Source: Pseudomonas sp. BN102 (GTDB lineage Bacteria > Pseudomonadota > Gammaproteobacteria > Pseudomonadales > Pseudomonadaceae). Taken from it: DNA of 60,305 nt. Location: contig NZ_SSON01000028.1 in NCBI RefSeq assembly GCF_029871245.1, positions 1 through 60,305 on the forward strand, written 5' to 3'. Below are positions 39,490 to 48,722 of this stretch, in pieces (positions within the stretch are counted from its first letter, which is position 1; each line of letters begins with the position of its first letter). The notes beneath the pieces are model-generated. The model saw only the letters and a list, made by a program, of their open reading frames with translations. It made no database searches and was not told the origin of the DNA. Made by a program: the position numbers and the translations under genes.

Positions 39490-40963
39490 TGCTGTAACCC
39501 TTTGCATTGAGGCCCAGAGCCTCGGTCTTGCGATCGTCGCCCTTTGGGTAGGCGCCCCAGCCCAGGCGGGCGGCCAACACGCGGGTCAGCGCGTAGTGGA
39601 CCAGCCCGGCCAGCAGGCAGGACGGCAGGGATGCGGTGGCAAAGCTGAAGAAGGTGGTGTTGGCCAGGGTCTGCGGGTTGAACACCACCACGTAGATGGC
39701 GAAGCCGGCCACCAGCGCCGCCAGTGCCGCCGGGTTGAAGCCCCGCCAGAAACGGAATGGCGACTGCGCTTCGGCGGCGTAGAGGTGGCGCAGGTTCACG
39801 CGCTGGCGGCGGAGGAAGAAGTAGTCGGCGATGCCGATGCCAGCCAGGGCGCTGTTCAGGGCCGACGTCCAGACCAGGAAGATGAAGAAGCCGTCATAGA
39901 TACCCGGCGCGAACAGTACGATCAGTCCCGGCACCACGCAGAACAGCACCACCAGCCATTCCCAGCTCATGGCCCTCAGCGTCTGCCCGGCCAACTGGCG
40001 CAGGCCGACGATGGAGGTGTAGAGGATATTCACCATGCTGGTGACGTTGGCGAAGGCCACGAAGCCCAGGGCGATGACGCCGAAGGTCAGGCCGCCGATC
40101 CGGGTCATCCACACCGTGGGGTCGCTGTCGCCCAGCGCAGCGGCAGCCAGCAGGCCCACCACTTCACCGAGGGAGGCAGCGCCGAAGATGCCGATGATGT
40201 TCGGCCAGAAGGCTGTCCGCTGGCTCTTCGACAGGCGCGCCAGGTTGCCCACGTAGGGCCACCAGGAGAACCCCGCGGCCATGTTCACCTCCACCGCGAT
40301 CATGAAGTTCACCCGCGGATCGTCGAAGGGGGCATCCAGCGCCGGCATGGCCATCAACTCGGCGAAGGAGTGCTGGCTGAGGATCATGTAGAACATCACC
40401 CCCATGATCAGCACCAGGGCCGGCGCCACTATGGTGTTGAATACCTTGATCGAGGTAGGCCCCTTGGCGACCACGAAGCCGGTCAGAACGATGGCGAAGA
40501 ATCCCGACGCCAGCACCAGCCATCCATTGGCATCGGTCTTGTGCTCGGACACCAGGCCGGTGAGGCCGTCGATGGAGCGGCCGAACATCAGCCCCAGCAC
40601 CGCCAGCCAGCCCATGGTCAGGAATACCACCGCCAGTACGTACACCAGCCGGCTGCCATTGCCGCCGAACATGCTGCGCAGGAAGGTGAACTGCTCGGTG
40701 CCGTACTTGCCGCAGGGCACGCAGGTGGCGAAGGTGGTCAGCAGCACGCCGAGGATGTTGCCGATGACGATGGCCGCGATGCCCTGCATCGGGCCAACGA
40801 ACAAGGCCGTGGCGCCGCCGATGAGGAAGGCCCAGGTGGCGATGGCCAGGGCCGAGTTGGCATAGGTGAACTCCCAGAAGCCCCACATGCGTTCGTTGGG
40901 CAGCAGCGGCGTGTCGCCTCGCTCCGCTTCCAGGCTGTGATTGACGCGTTCCTGATTGGCCAT
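39482..40963 (-). CDS. NCS1-family (cytosine permease-like) transporter
   Basis: A 493-aa inner-membrane protein with about 12 helices. NCS1 features include [20 protein letters not shown] at the start, [20 protein letters not shown] in the middle, and [20 protein letters not shown] late. Known members take up cytosine, purines, hydantoins or thiamine-like compounds, so an N-containing alcohol or aldehyde precursor is possible for this cassette. It is followed by the overlapping GMC gene and preceded by a 57-aa membrane protein ending 3 bases upstream, so these three are one operon. Confidence 0.9.
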   Translation of the reverse strand: MANQERVNHSLEAERGDTPLLPNERMWGFWEFTYANSALAIATWAFLIGGATALFVGPMQGIAAIVIGNILGVLLTTFATCVPCGKYGTEQFTFLRSMFGGNGSRLVYVLAVVFLTMGWLAVLGLMFGRSIDGLTGLVSEHKTDANGWLVLASGFFAIVLTGFVVAKGPTSIKVFNTIVAPALVLIMGVMFYMILSQHSFAELMAMPALDAPFDDPRVNFMIAVEVNMAAGFSWWPYVGNLARLSKSQRTAFWPNIIGIFGAASLGEVVGLLAAAALGDSDPTVWMTRIGGLTFGVIALGFVAFANVTSMVNILYTSIVGLRQLAGQTLRAMSWEWLVVLFCVVPGLIVLFAPGIYDGFFIFLVWTSALNSALAGIGIADYFFLRRQRVNLRHLYAAEAQSPFRFWRGFNPAALAALVAGFAIYVVVFNPQTLANTTFFSFATASLPSCLLAGLVHYALTRVLAARLGWGAYPKGDDRKTEALGLNAKGYSNE

Positions 40964-40966
40964 GGC

Positions 40967-41140
40967 TCAGTACCCCCAGAGGTAGAAGCCGACGACCAGG
41001 ACCAGCGTCATCAGGGTTATTGCGATGTAGTCGACGGCGTTCAGCGCCCCCGGCCAGCTCTTGCTCTCCTCCAGTTGTTCGTAGACGCGGATGCGTCTTT
41101 CCAGTTCTTGCGCACGTTCGATGTCCGCTTGGCTGTTCAT
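40967..41140 (-). CDS. 57-aa single-pass membrane protein linked to the NCS1 transporter
   Basis: Start ATG at 41140 with GAGGTGAT upstream; the frame upstream of it is not supported. The N-terminal two thirds are charged and helical (ADIERAQELERRIRVYEQLEE), followed by one C-terminal membrane helix (AVDYIAITLMTLVLVVGFYLW). It ends 3 bases before the transporter start, implying translational coupling. It resembles in form the small accessory subunits of other transporters, but a link with NCS1 proteins is inference. Family not recognised. Confidence 0.7.
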   Translation of the reverse strand: MNSQADIERAQELERRIRVYEQLEESKSWPGALNAVDYIAITLMTLVLVVGFYLWGY

Positions 41141-41239
41141 CTGGGCATCACCTCTAGGGGTTCTTGTTCTTGAAATTCGATGCATCCCGATCGATCAGCG
41201 CCGCCGCCTGCAAGCGGTGGCGCTACTCCGCCCAGCTCC

Positions 41240-42748
41240 TCAGGGCAGTGTGATCCACACGGCTTTGGTTTCCAGCAGGTAATCCAGTTGTTCCGACCCA
41301 AGGTCCTTGCCATAGCCCGACTGCTTGTAGCCGCCGAAGGGCATGGAGGGATCGAGGGTGCTGTGGGCGTTGACGTAGACGGTGCCCGCACGCAGACGCG
41401 GGATGAGGCTGTGGACCCGCCCGAGGTCGTTGGAGTAGAGCGCGGCAGCCAGGCCAAAGGCGGAGTCATTGGCCAGGGCCAGGGCCTCCTCCTCGTCATC
41501 GAAGGGCGCGGTCACCAGCACCGGACCGAAGATTTCCTCCTGGACGATGCGCATGTCATTGCGGCAGTTGGCGAAGATGGTCGGCTGGACGTAGAAGCCG
41601 GGGCCCTCGACGGGTTCGCCGCCGTAATAAAGCTCCGCGCCCTCGGCCTTGCCGGTCTCGATGTACTCCAGCACCCGCTGCTGTTGCTGACGCGACACCA
41701 TCGGGCTGATGAAGCAGTCCTGGTCCAGACCGGGGGCGATCTTCAGGGTCGCCGTGTAGTCCGCCAGCTCCCGCAGGAACTCGGCGTAGACGCTGCGGTG
41801 TACATAGGCGCGGGTGCCGGCATCGCAGACCTGCCCGGAGTTGAAGAACACGCCGTTGGCCACCGCCTGGGCAGCGGCCTTGATATCGGCGTCGGCAAAG
41901 ACGATCACCGGCGACTTGCCGCCCAGCTCCAGGGTCAGACGCTTCATCTGGTCCATGGCCGCCTTGCCCACATTGCAGCCAACCGGTGTCGAGCCGGTGA
42001 AGCTCAGCTTGTCGATGCCCGGATGGCTGGCCATGGCCGCGCCGACCACGCTGCCACGGCCGGTGACGATGTTCACCACGCCGTCGGGAATGCCGGCTTC
42101 CTGCACCAGCTCGGCGAAGCGCAAGGCGGAAAGAGAGGTCAGCTCGGCCGGCTTGACCACCACAGTGCAGCCCACCGCCAGGGCGGCGCCGAGCTTCCAG
42201 GCCATGGTCTGCAGCGGGAAGTTCCAGGGCACGATGACGCCCACCACGCCCACCGGCTCCTTGCGCGTATAGGCCAGGTAGTTGCCAGGCAGCGAGGGCT
42301 CCACGGTGCGCCCGTGGATCTTGCTGGCCCAGCCGGCAAAGTAGCGGAAGGTGTCGATGGTGCCCTGGATGTCCACGGCGCGCGCCTGGGCCACCGACTT
42401 GCCCATGTCGATGGATTCGATCTCCGCCAGCTCATCGGCATTGGCCTCGATCAGGTCGGCCAGGCGATGCAGCAGGCGCTCGCGCTCCAGGGGCTTGAGC
42501 TGGCTCCAGGCGCCACCGTCGAACTGCGCGCGGGCAGCCTGCACGGCGCGGTCCAGGTCGTCCGCGGTGCCCATGGGGATGCGGCACAGCGCCCCCTCGC
42601 TGGAGGGTTCGATCACTTCGGCGCTGGCGCCATCCGAGGCATCCCGCCAGGCGCCGCCAATGAAGAGTTGCTTCGGTTTGGAGAGGAAGCGCTGGGTCGC
42701 TTCGGAAACGCCGTATTGCTGCAGGTAGTTTTTTGTTCTGGTGTCCAT
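41240..42748 (-). CDS. NAD-dependent aldehyde dehydrogenase
   Basis: A 502-aa ALDH-superfamily enzyme. GVVGVIVPWNFPLQ is the cofactor/active-site Asn segment, FTGSTPVG the Rossmann turn, LELGGKSP holds the general-base Glu and NSGQVCDAGTR the catalytic Cys. An ATG 18 bases upstream (42766) is an alternative start. It is 99 bp upstream of the 57-aa protein on the same strand and probably oxidises the aldehyde made by the GMC enzyme. It resembles betaine-aldehyde and aminoaldehyde dehydrogenases, but I cannot assign the substrate. Confidence 0.92.
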   Translation of the reverse strand: MDTRTKNYLQQYGVSEATQRFLSKPKQLFIGGAWRDASDGASAEVIEPSSEGALCRIPMGTADDLDRAVQAARAQFDGGAWSQLKPLERERLLHRLADLIEANADELAEIESIDMGKSVAQARAVDIQGTIDTFRYFAGWASKIHGRTVEPSLPGNYLAYTRKEPVGVVGVIVPWNFPLQTMAWKLGAALAVGCTVVVKPAELTSLSALRFAELVQEAGIPDGVVNIVTGRGSVVGAAMASHPGIDKLSFTGSTPVGCNVGKAAMDQMKRLTLELGGKSPVIVFADADIKAAAQAVANGVFFNSGQVCDAGTRAYVHRSVYAEFLRELADYTATLKIAPGLDQDCFISPMVSRQQQQRVLEYIETGKAEGAELYYGGEPVEGPGFYVQPTIFANCRNDMRIVQEEIFGPVLVTAPFDDEEEALALANDSAFGLAAALYSNDLGRVHSLIPRLRAGTVYVNAHSTLDPSMPFGGYKQSGYGKDLGSEQLDYLLETKAVWITLP

Positions 42749-42860
42749 CGTCGTTCTCGTCGTCATGCGCAGGGCGCGTGGTCGGGAAGACGGCGAGCAG
42801 GCCTTGCCACGGATCGCCGTTGAGCCGACTATGGCCCCGGCTTCACATTGGTAAAATGCA

Positions 42861-42897
42861 AAAGATCAGATACAAGAATCGGAAAAATACGATCTTT
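42861..42897. promoter_or_regulatory. Inverted repeat in the ALDH/LysR divergent promoter
   Basis: AAAGATC (42861-42867) and GATCTTT (42891-42897), 23 bases apart, lie in an AT-rich segment between the divergent genes; a LysR operator is plausible. Confidence 0.4.
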
Positions 42898-42916
42898 AGA
42901 AAGGCGGGAGGTTGCG

Positions 42917-43819
42917 GTGATCCAGCTCTATGACGTCGACCTGAAACTGCTGCGGGTTTTCGAGGCCATAGTTCGCTGTGGCGGCTTCTCCGCCGCCCAG
43001 GCCGCCCTGAATGTCGGGCAGTCCACCATCAGCGAACAGATGACCCAGCTGGAGGCGCGCCTCGGGGTCAAGCTCTGCCAGCGCGGGCGCAGCGGCTTCC
43101 GCCTCACCGAGCAGGGCGTGGCCATCCACGAAGCGACCCAGCGCCTGTTGTCGGCGGTGGAAGCCTTCTGCATGGATGCCGACGTGCTCAAGCAGCACAT
43201 CAGCGGCACCCTCAATCTCGGCAGCATCGACACCACCATCACCGACCCGGACTCGCCCCTGCCGGCCACCACCCAGCGCTTCGTCGCGCGCGGGCACGAC
43301 GTCCACCTCAACGTCTACGTCGGCACGCCATCCGAGCTGGAGGAGCGCGTGCTGGACGGCCGCCTGCACCTGGCCATCGGCCATTTCCCCTTCCGCGTAC
43401 CCGGCCTGCACTACCGGACGCTCTACCAGGAAGTGCTCGGCCTCTACTGCGGCCGCCACCACCCGCTCTACCTGAGCAAGGCGGCGGGCGAGGCTCTGCA
43501 GCAGCAGATCGCCGCCTCGCGCCTGGTGGCCCGGGGTTTCATGCAGCAGAACGATATGGAGCTGGTGGGCGCCAGCAAGGCCGCGGCCACCGTGGATAAC
43601 ATCGAGGCGGCGGCTATCCTGATCATCTCCGGCGCCTACCTGGGCTTCCTGCCCCGCCACTTCGCCGCCCGCTGGGTGGAATCCGGCGAGATGCGCGAGC
43701 TGCTGCCCGAGCGCCTGCGCCCCCTCGCCGCTTTCGACGCCATCACTCGCCGCGGTCTGGCGCCGCCGCCGATCCTGCAAGCGTTTCTCGATGATCTGGC
43801 GGGGAATACGCAGACATGA
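42917..43819 (+). CDS. LysR-family regulator of the oxidation cassette
   Basis: A 300-aa regulator. The GTG at 42917 (reads VIQLYDVDLKLLRVFEAI) has GGGAGG five bases before it and gives normal LysR length; the ATG at 42848 would add a basic extension. The HTH reads GGFSAAQAALNVGQSTISEQ. The effector domain begins near residue 90 (SGTLNLGSIDTTI). It is divergent from the aldehyde dehydrogenase and very likely controls the ALDH/57-aa/NCS1/GMC operon. Confidence 0.9.
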   Translation: MIQLYDVDLKLLRVFEAIVRCGGFSAAQAALNVGQSTISEQMTQLEARLGVKLCQRGRSGFRLTEQGVAIHEATQRLLSAVEAFCMDADVLKQHISGTLNLGSIDTTITDPDSPLPATTQRFVARGHDVHLNVYVGTPSELEERVLDGRLHLAIGHFPFRVPGLHYRTLYQEVLGLYCGRHHPLYLSKAAGEALQQQIAASRLVARGFMQQNDMELVGASKAAATVDNIEAAAILIISGAYLGFLPRHFAARWVESGEMRELLPERLRPLAAFDAITRRGLAPPPILQAFLDDLAGNTQT

Positions 43820-43849
43820 TTTCTGGCCCGGATGCGCCCGGGCCAGACT

Positions 43850-46162
43850 TCAGCGGCAGTTGAACTCCGCCCGCAGCGTCCTCGCCGCCGCCACCATATT
43901 CACCAGTGCCGCCTCGGTTTCCGGCCAGGCGCGGGTCTTCAGGCCGCAGTCCGGGTTGACCCAGAGCCGCTCGGCGGGGATGCGTTCGGCGGCTTTGCGC
44001 AGCAGATTGGCCATCTCGGCGCTGTCCGGAACCCGTGGCGAGTGGATGTCGTAGACCCCCGGGCCGATCTCGTTTGGATAGGCGAAGGCTTCGAAGGCGT
44101 CCAGCAGCTCCATGTCCGAGCGCGAGGTCTCGATGGTGATGACGTCGGCATCCATCGCGGCGATGGATTCGATCACGTCGTTGAACTCGCTGTAGCACAT
44201 GTGGGTGTGGATCTGGGTTTCGTCCTTCACCCCGCTGGCGGTCAGGCGGAAGGCCTCCGTAGCCCAGTCCAGATACGCTTGCCAGCCCGACGTGCGTAGC
44301 GGCAGGCCCTCGCGGAAGGCTGCCTCGTCGATCTGCACGATGCGGATCCCGGCCGCTTCCAGGTCCACCACTTCGTCGCGAATCGCCAGCGCCAGTTGCT
44401 TGGCCTGCACCTCGCGGGAGACGTCTTCGCGGGGGAAGGACCACATCAACATGGTCACCGGGCCGGTCAGCATGCCCTTCATCCACTTGACGGTCAGGTC
44501 CTGGGCGTAGCGGATCCACTCAACGGTCATGGCCTTGGGCCGGCTCAGGTCGCCGTAGATCACCGCCGGCTTCACGCAGCGGGAACCGTAGCTCTGCACC
44601 CAGCCGAAACGGGTGAAGGCATAGCCGTCCAGCTGTTCGGCGAAGTACTCGACCATGTCATTGCGCTCCGCCTCGCCGTGCACCAGCACATCCAGGTCCA
44701 GGCGTTCCTGTACCTCCACCGCGTGGCGGATTTCGCTGTGCATGGCCTCGGTGTATTCGGCCTGCGACAGCTTGCCCCGCTTGAAGGCCTGGCGCGCCAA
44801 CCGGATAGCTGAGGTCTGCGGGAAGGAGCCGATGGTGGTGGTCGGAAAGGCCGGCAGGTCGAGCCGTTCGCGCTGCTTGACGATGCGCTCGGCAAACGGA
44901 GATGGACGCTGGCTGTCCTCCGGCCGCAGGGCCGCAACACGAGCCTGAACGGCCGGCTTGTGGATGCGCGGCGAAGCGGCCCGGCTGTCCTGCACGGCAC
45001 GGCTCCGGGCCAGGGCCTCCAGCACCGCCGGGGCTTCCGGCTCGTTCAGGGCACGGGCAAGCAGGGCAACTTCCTCGCACTTCTGCACGGCGAAGGCCAG
45101 CCAGCTCTTCAGCTCGGCATGCAGCTGGTCTTCGCGGGCCAGGTCCACCGGGCTATGCAGCAGCGAGCAGGACGGTGCCACCCAGAGTCGCTCGCCCAGC
45201 CGCTCATGGGCGTGACGCAGCACCGCCAGCGCCTTGTCCAGGTCGCAGCGCCAGACGTTGCGGCCGTTGACCAGGCCGAGGGACAGCACCTTGTAAGCCG
45301 GCAGGCGGTCGAGAATGGTCGGGTACTGCTCGGGGGCTCGCACCAGGTCGATATGCAGGCCATCCAGGGGGAGGCTGGCGGCCAGGCCGAGGCTGTCTTC
45401 CAGGCCGCCGAAATAGGTGGCGATCAGCTTCTTCAGCGGCTCGCGCTGGAGAATGTTGTAGGCACGCTCGAAGGCGCTCTTCCATTCCTGCGGCAGGTCC
45501 AGCACCAGGATCGGCTCGTCGATCTGCACCCACTCCACGCCCAGGGCGTCCAGGCGCTGGAGGATTTCGCCATAGACCGGCAACAGGCGCTCCAGCAGGT
45601 CGAGCTTGTCGAAGCCCTCGGTTTCAGCGGCAGCGCCCTTGACCTTGCCCAGCCAGAGGTAGGTCAGCGGGCCAATCAGCACCGGCTTGACGTTGTGGCC
45701 CAGGGCCTTGGCCTCCTCCACTTCCTCGAAGAGCTGTTCCCAGCTCAGGGCGAACTGCTGGTCGGCGCTGAATTCGGGGACCAGGTAGTGGTAGTTGGTG
45801 TCGAACCATTTGGTCATCTCCTGGGCATGGGCGCCGCCGCAGCAGCTGTCACTCACACCACGCGCCATGCCGAACAGGGTCTGCAAGGTCGGTTTGGCGT
45901 TGCCATGTCCTCGGAAGCGCTCGGGGATGACGCCAAAGGTCAGGGAATGGGTCAGCACCTGGTCGTACCAGGCGAAGTCGCCCACCGGCAGCAGCTCGAT
46001 GCCGGCATTCTTCTGCAATTGCCAATGCTCGGCGCGCAGCTGCCGGCCAACGGCGCGCAGGCCGGCTTCGTCCAGCTCGCCCTTCCAGAAGGCTTCCTGG
46101 GCCTTCTTCAGTTCACGGTCGCGGCCGATGCGCGGGAAGCCGAGGGAATGGGACAGGGCCAT
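43850..46162 (-). CDS. metE: Cobalamin-independent methionine synthase
   Basis: A 770-aa zinc enzyme transferring a methyl group from 5-methyltetrahydropteroyl-triglutamate to homocysteine. The ATG at 46162 ([21 protein letters not shown]) follows GGAGAT; upstream codons in the frame cover the metR regulatory region. The two halves are typical, with the folate motif IGSFPQT in the C-terminal half. The zinc ligands are in [11 protein letters not shown] and NPDCGLKTR. It is divergent from metR, with a MetR box between them. Confidence 0.97.
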   Translation of the reverse strand: MALSHSLGFPRIGRDRELKKAQEAFWKGELDEAGLRAVGRQLRAEHWQLQKNAGIELLPVGDFAWYDQVLTHSLTFGVIPERFRGHGNAKPTLQTLFGMARGVSDSCCGGAHAQEMTKWFDTNYHYLVPEFSADQQFALSWEQLFEEVEEAKALGHNVKPVLIGPLTYLWLGKVKGAAAETEGFDKLDLLERLLPVYGEILQRLDALGVEWVQIDEPILVLDLPQEWKSAFERAYNILQREPLKKLIATYFGGLEDSLGLAASLPLDGLHIDLVRAPEQYPTILDRLPAYKVLSLGLVNGRNVWRCDLDKALAVLRHAHERLGERLWVAPSCSLLHSPVDLAREDQLHAELKSWLAFAVQKCEEVALLARALNEPEAPAVLEALARSRAVQDSRAASPRIHKPAVQARVAALRPEDSQRPSPFAERIVKQRERLDLPAFPTTTIGSFPQTSAIRLARQAFKRGKLSQAEYTEAMHSEIRHAVEVQERLDLDVLVHGEAERNDMVEYFAEQLDGYAFTRFGWVQSYGSRCVKPAVIYGDLSRPKAMTVEWIRYAQDLTVKWMKGMLTGPVTMLMWSFPREDVSREVQAKQLALAIRDEVVDLEAAGIRIVQIDEAAFREGLPLRTSGWQAYLDWATEAFRLTASGVKDETQIHTHMCYSEFNDVIESIAAMDADVITIETSRSDMELLDAFEAFAYPNEIGPGVYDIHSPRVPDSAEMANLLRKAAERIPAERLWVNPDCGLKTRAWPETEAALVNMVAAARTLRAEFNCR

Positions 46163-46213
46163 GTGGTGAATCTCCATGCAAGTGATGGAGCCATTGTCGA
46201 CAGTCATGGTCAC

Positions 46214-46228
46214 TTGAGACAAACTCAA
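46214..46228. promoter_or_regulatory. MetR box in the metE/metR promoter
   Basis: TTGAG-ACAAA-CTCAA is a perfect 5+5 inverted repeat containing TGAN7TCA, near the MetR consensus TGAAN5TTCA. It lies 52 bases upstream of metE and 45 upstream of metR. Confidence 0.65.
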
Positions 46229-46272
46229 CAAATTCGTGTTGATCTCAAATTTTGCTCATGGAGTGCCATCCC

Positions 46273-47190
46273 ATGCTCGAGTTGCGCCACCTCAAGACCC
46301 TGCACGCCCTGCGTGAAGCCGACAGCCTGGTGGAAGCCGCCGAGCGCCTGCACCTGACCCAGTCCGCCCTGTCCCACCAGTTCAAGGAACTGGAGGAGCG
46401 CCTCGGCATGCCGTTGTTCGTGCGCAAGACCAAGCCGGTGCGCTTCACCAGCGCCGGCCTGCGACTGCTGCAGCTGGCCGATAGCGTGCTGCCGCAATTG
46501 CGCAGCGCCGAGCGCGACATGTCGCGGCTGGCCGGCGGCACCGCCGGCCGGCTGCACATGGCTATCGAATGCCACAGTTGCTTCCAGTGGCTGATGCCCA
46601 CCATCGACCAGTTCCGCGACGCCTGGCCCGAGGTGGAGCTGGACCTGGCCTCGGGATTCTCCTTCGCCCCCCTGCCGGCCCTCGCCCGCGGCGACCTGGA
46701 CCTGGTGGTGACCGCCGACCCCATCGACCTCGCCGGCATCACCTATGTGCCGCTCTTCACCTATGAGGCCTTGCTGGCTGTGGATAACCAGCACGCCCTG
46801 GCCGGCAAGCCCTACATAGTCCCCGAGGATCTTGCCAGCCTGACCCTGATCACCTACCCGGTGGAGCGCGATCGCCTGGACATCTTCACGCGCTTCCTCG
46901 AGCCGGCCGATGTGGAGCCGGCGCAAGTGCGCACCTCGGAGCTCACGGTGATGATGATGCAGCTGGTGGCCAGCGGCCGGGGCGTCTGCTGCCTGCCCAA
47001 CTGGGCACTGCACGAGTACAGCTCGCGCGGCTATGTCACCGCCAAGCGCCTCGGTGACAAGGGGCTGTACTGCACGCTGTTCGCGGCGATCCGTGCCGAT
47101 ATGCTGGATGCCCCCTTCATGCGCGACTTCCTGCTGACCGCCAAGGACACGTCGTTTGCCACGCTCGAAGGTGTCAGCGCCGCGCGATGA
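46273..47190 (+). CDS. metR: LysR-family methionine regulator
   Basis: A 305-aa activator of metE that uses homocysteine as coeffector. The ATG at 46273 gives MLELRHLKTLHALREADSL, which aligns with the E. coli MetR start; GGAG is 9 bases upstream. The HTH is AERLHLTQSALSHQFKELEE, and AIECHSCFQWLMP is a MetR hallmark. It is divergent from metE. Confidence 0.93.
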   Translation: MLELRHLKTLHALREADSLVEAAERLHLTQSALSHQFKELEERLGMPLFVRKTKPVRFTSAGLRLLQLADSVLPQLRSAERDMSRLAGGTAGRLHMAIECHSCFQWLMPTIDQFRDAWPEVELDLASGFSFAPLPALARGDLDLVVTADPIDLAGITYVPLFTYEALLAVDNQHALAGKPYIVPEDLASLTLITYPVERDRLDIFTRFLEPADVEPAQVRTSELTVMMMQLVASGRGVCCLPNWALHEYSSRGYVTAKRLGDKGLYCTLFAAIRADMLDAPFMRDFLLTAKDTSFATLEGVSAAR

Positions 47191-47235
47191 GCCCCTGCCC
47201 ACGAGCAACAGATTCTTCGCGAAAAAACCGGGAAG

Positions 47236-47517
47236 CTACTGAGGCACATCGGATTGGCAATCCGCTGTGGGGGCGTCGAACCTGGGGACCCGCTCATTGC
47301 CGAGGATGTCCTGCTCACCGTCGGCGAGCCGCCGCGCCGCCCTGCTCAACCGCCGTACCCGCGCATAGCGCATCACCGGCCAGCCCGTAGCGACGACGAA
47401 GTCCCTAGCCAGGCGAAAGCGCGATACGCCGCAGGCGTCGGCGATGGCCTGGAGATCGAGGTTGCCACCGAGATCGCTTTCGATCAGCCAGAGGGCCTTG
47501 CCGATAGAGCCTTGCAT
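47236..47517 (-). pseudogene. Truncated AraC-family regulator
   Basis: About 93 codons. The ATG at 47517 has AAGGA upstream. Residues 1-70 are a normal first AraC helix-turn-helix (LDLQAIADACGVSRFRLARDF, then RYARVRRLSRAARRLADGE). The frame then runs into unrelated residues and stops; the second HTH and the usual C-terminal effector domain (often GyrI-like in this group) are missing. A deletion or frameshift shortly after ADGEQDIL is likely. It might still make a short DNA-binding protein, but that is unproven. Confidence 0.65.
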
Positions 47518-47729
47518 GGTCATTCCTTACGAGGTGCGCAGGAAGTGTGCCGCGGGCGTGAGGGCGGCACTTGATCGTCCTTGCGCGGATCGCCGAGAGC
47601 GAGGGTGGATAGATTGCACACCCAATCTGCAACTTCCCACAAGCCGACGGCCGGGCGGGGAGCGCGCAACCAATCCCTGCCGCCGCTGTCCATAATGGCG
47701 CGCTCCGTCAGCGCCTCCGGGAGGCCCAT

Positions 47730-48338
47730 TTGTTCGCTGTATCCCCTCGCACGCTCCTTCGCCAGACCATCCTCGCCCTTTCCTTCGTTTCCACCGCCGT
47801 CCTCGCCTGCCCGGCCGGGCAATCAGAGGTCTGCGTGGTGACCTGCTTCTGCGCGCCGGGGAATCCGGGGGAGATGGCGCCGCTGCTGGAGGGCGTCAAC
47901 GAGATGGCCGCCACCAGCCTGCAGCAATGGATCGTGCAGTCGCGCAGCAACATGGCCGCCAGCCAGTTGCAGCCGATTCCGCTGCATATCCGCGCGCAGC
48001 TGGAGCCCTACTATGACCTGCGGGTGCTGGACACCGCGCGCTACAAGGTGGGCGATAACGGCGAGATGAATGCCGCCCATACGCTGATGCAGAACCCCGA
48101 TGTGAAAGCCGTGACCCTGGTGGACGTGATCGTCTTCCGCAGCGAGGAAGACGCGCAGAACGACGTTGCGCTCTGGGCCCACGAACTCCATCACGTGAAG
48201 CAGTACCTGGATTGGGGCGTGGAGGACTTCGCCCGGCGCTACACCCGCGACTTCAACAGCGTGGAAGCGCCGGCCTACAAGATCCAGGGCGAGGTGGCGC
48301 GGGCCATCAAGCCAAGCGTGGCGAGCAGCGCCAAGTAG
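47730..48338 (+). CDS. DUF4157 (zincin-like) exported protein
   Basis: A 202-aa protein. It starts at TTG 47730 with GGGAGG five bases upstream; there is no in-frame ATG. A signal peptide (LALSFVSTAVLACPAG) leads to a Cys-rich N-terminus (CPAGQSEVCVVTCFCAPG). The DUF4157 core includes a zinc-protease-like HELHHVKQY (about residue 150) and WGVEDFARRY. In other settings DUF4157 domains belong to contractile injection or toxin loci; here it stands alone between metR and the chemosensory operon, so only a possible metal-binding envelope role can be suggested. Rare start codon and no operon partner. Confidence 0.75.
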   Translation: MFAVSPRTLLRQTILALSFVSTAVLACPAGQSEVCVVTCFCAPGNPGEMAPLLEGVNEMAATSLQQWIVQSRSNMAASQLQPIPLHIRAQLEPYYDLRVLDTARYKVGDNGEMNAAHTLMQNPDVKAVTLVDVIVFRSEEDAQNDVALWAHELHHVKQYLDWGVEDFARRYTRDFNSVEAPAYKIQGEVARAIKPSVASSAK

Positions 48339-48722
48339 GCTTCAGCCCTGTTGGCAGGCCTGTGGCCTGCTCAGCGACTGAAGTCGCCCCCACAAGGCAT
48401 GGCCAATCTCATGTGTAGCGCGGGCTTTCGCTCCCACAAGGACACATTGCCCAGCACACAAGACACGACCAGGCGCTGAGCGGTGCCTGCCTTTCCTTTA
48501 AGCGAATTCATTCGCGAAGGGCAGCGAAGCGGCCCCGTAGGTTGGGCAGAGCGCAGCGAAGCCCAACGAGCCCAGGCACCGAGCAGGCTCTGGCTCCCCT
48601 CACCCCAGCCCTCTCCCGCAAGCGGGAGAGGGAGCTGTCCGTGCGAGCCATCAGCCCTGGCACGTCCCTGTAGGGACGAATTCATTCGCGAAAGGGCCGC
48701 GCAGCGGCCCCACCACATCCCG
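48339..48722. other. 384-bp gene-free region packed with extragenic repeats
   Basis: No gene is seen. It holds GGCAGGCCTGTGGCCTGCTCAGCGACTGAAGTCGCCCCCAC-like sequence (48352-48394), a TTCATTCGCGAAGGGCAGCGAAGCGGCCCC element (about 48499-48537), a GTAGGTTGGGCAGAGCG element (48536-48567), a CCCTCTCCCGCAAGCGGGAGAGGG hairpin (about 48610-48634) and another TTCATTCGCGAAAGGGCCGC element (48668-48713). The hairpin may end the DUF4157 or chemosensory transcripts. Confidence 0.7.

Noticed and set aside
47524-47729. Possible extra gene between the AraC fragment and the DUF4157 gene
   Set aside because: Only short overlapping frames with no ribosome site or homology; part of it is probably the DUF4157 promoter.
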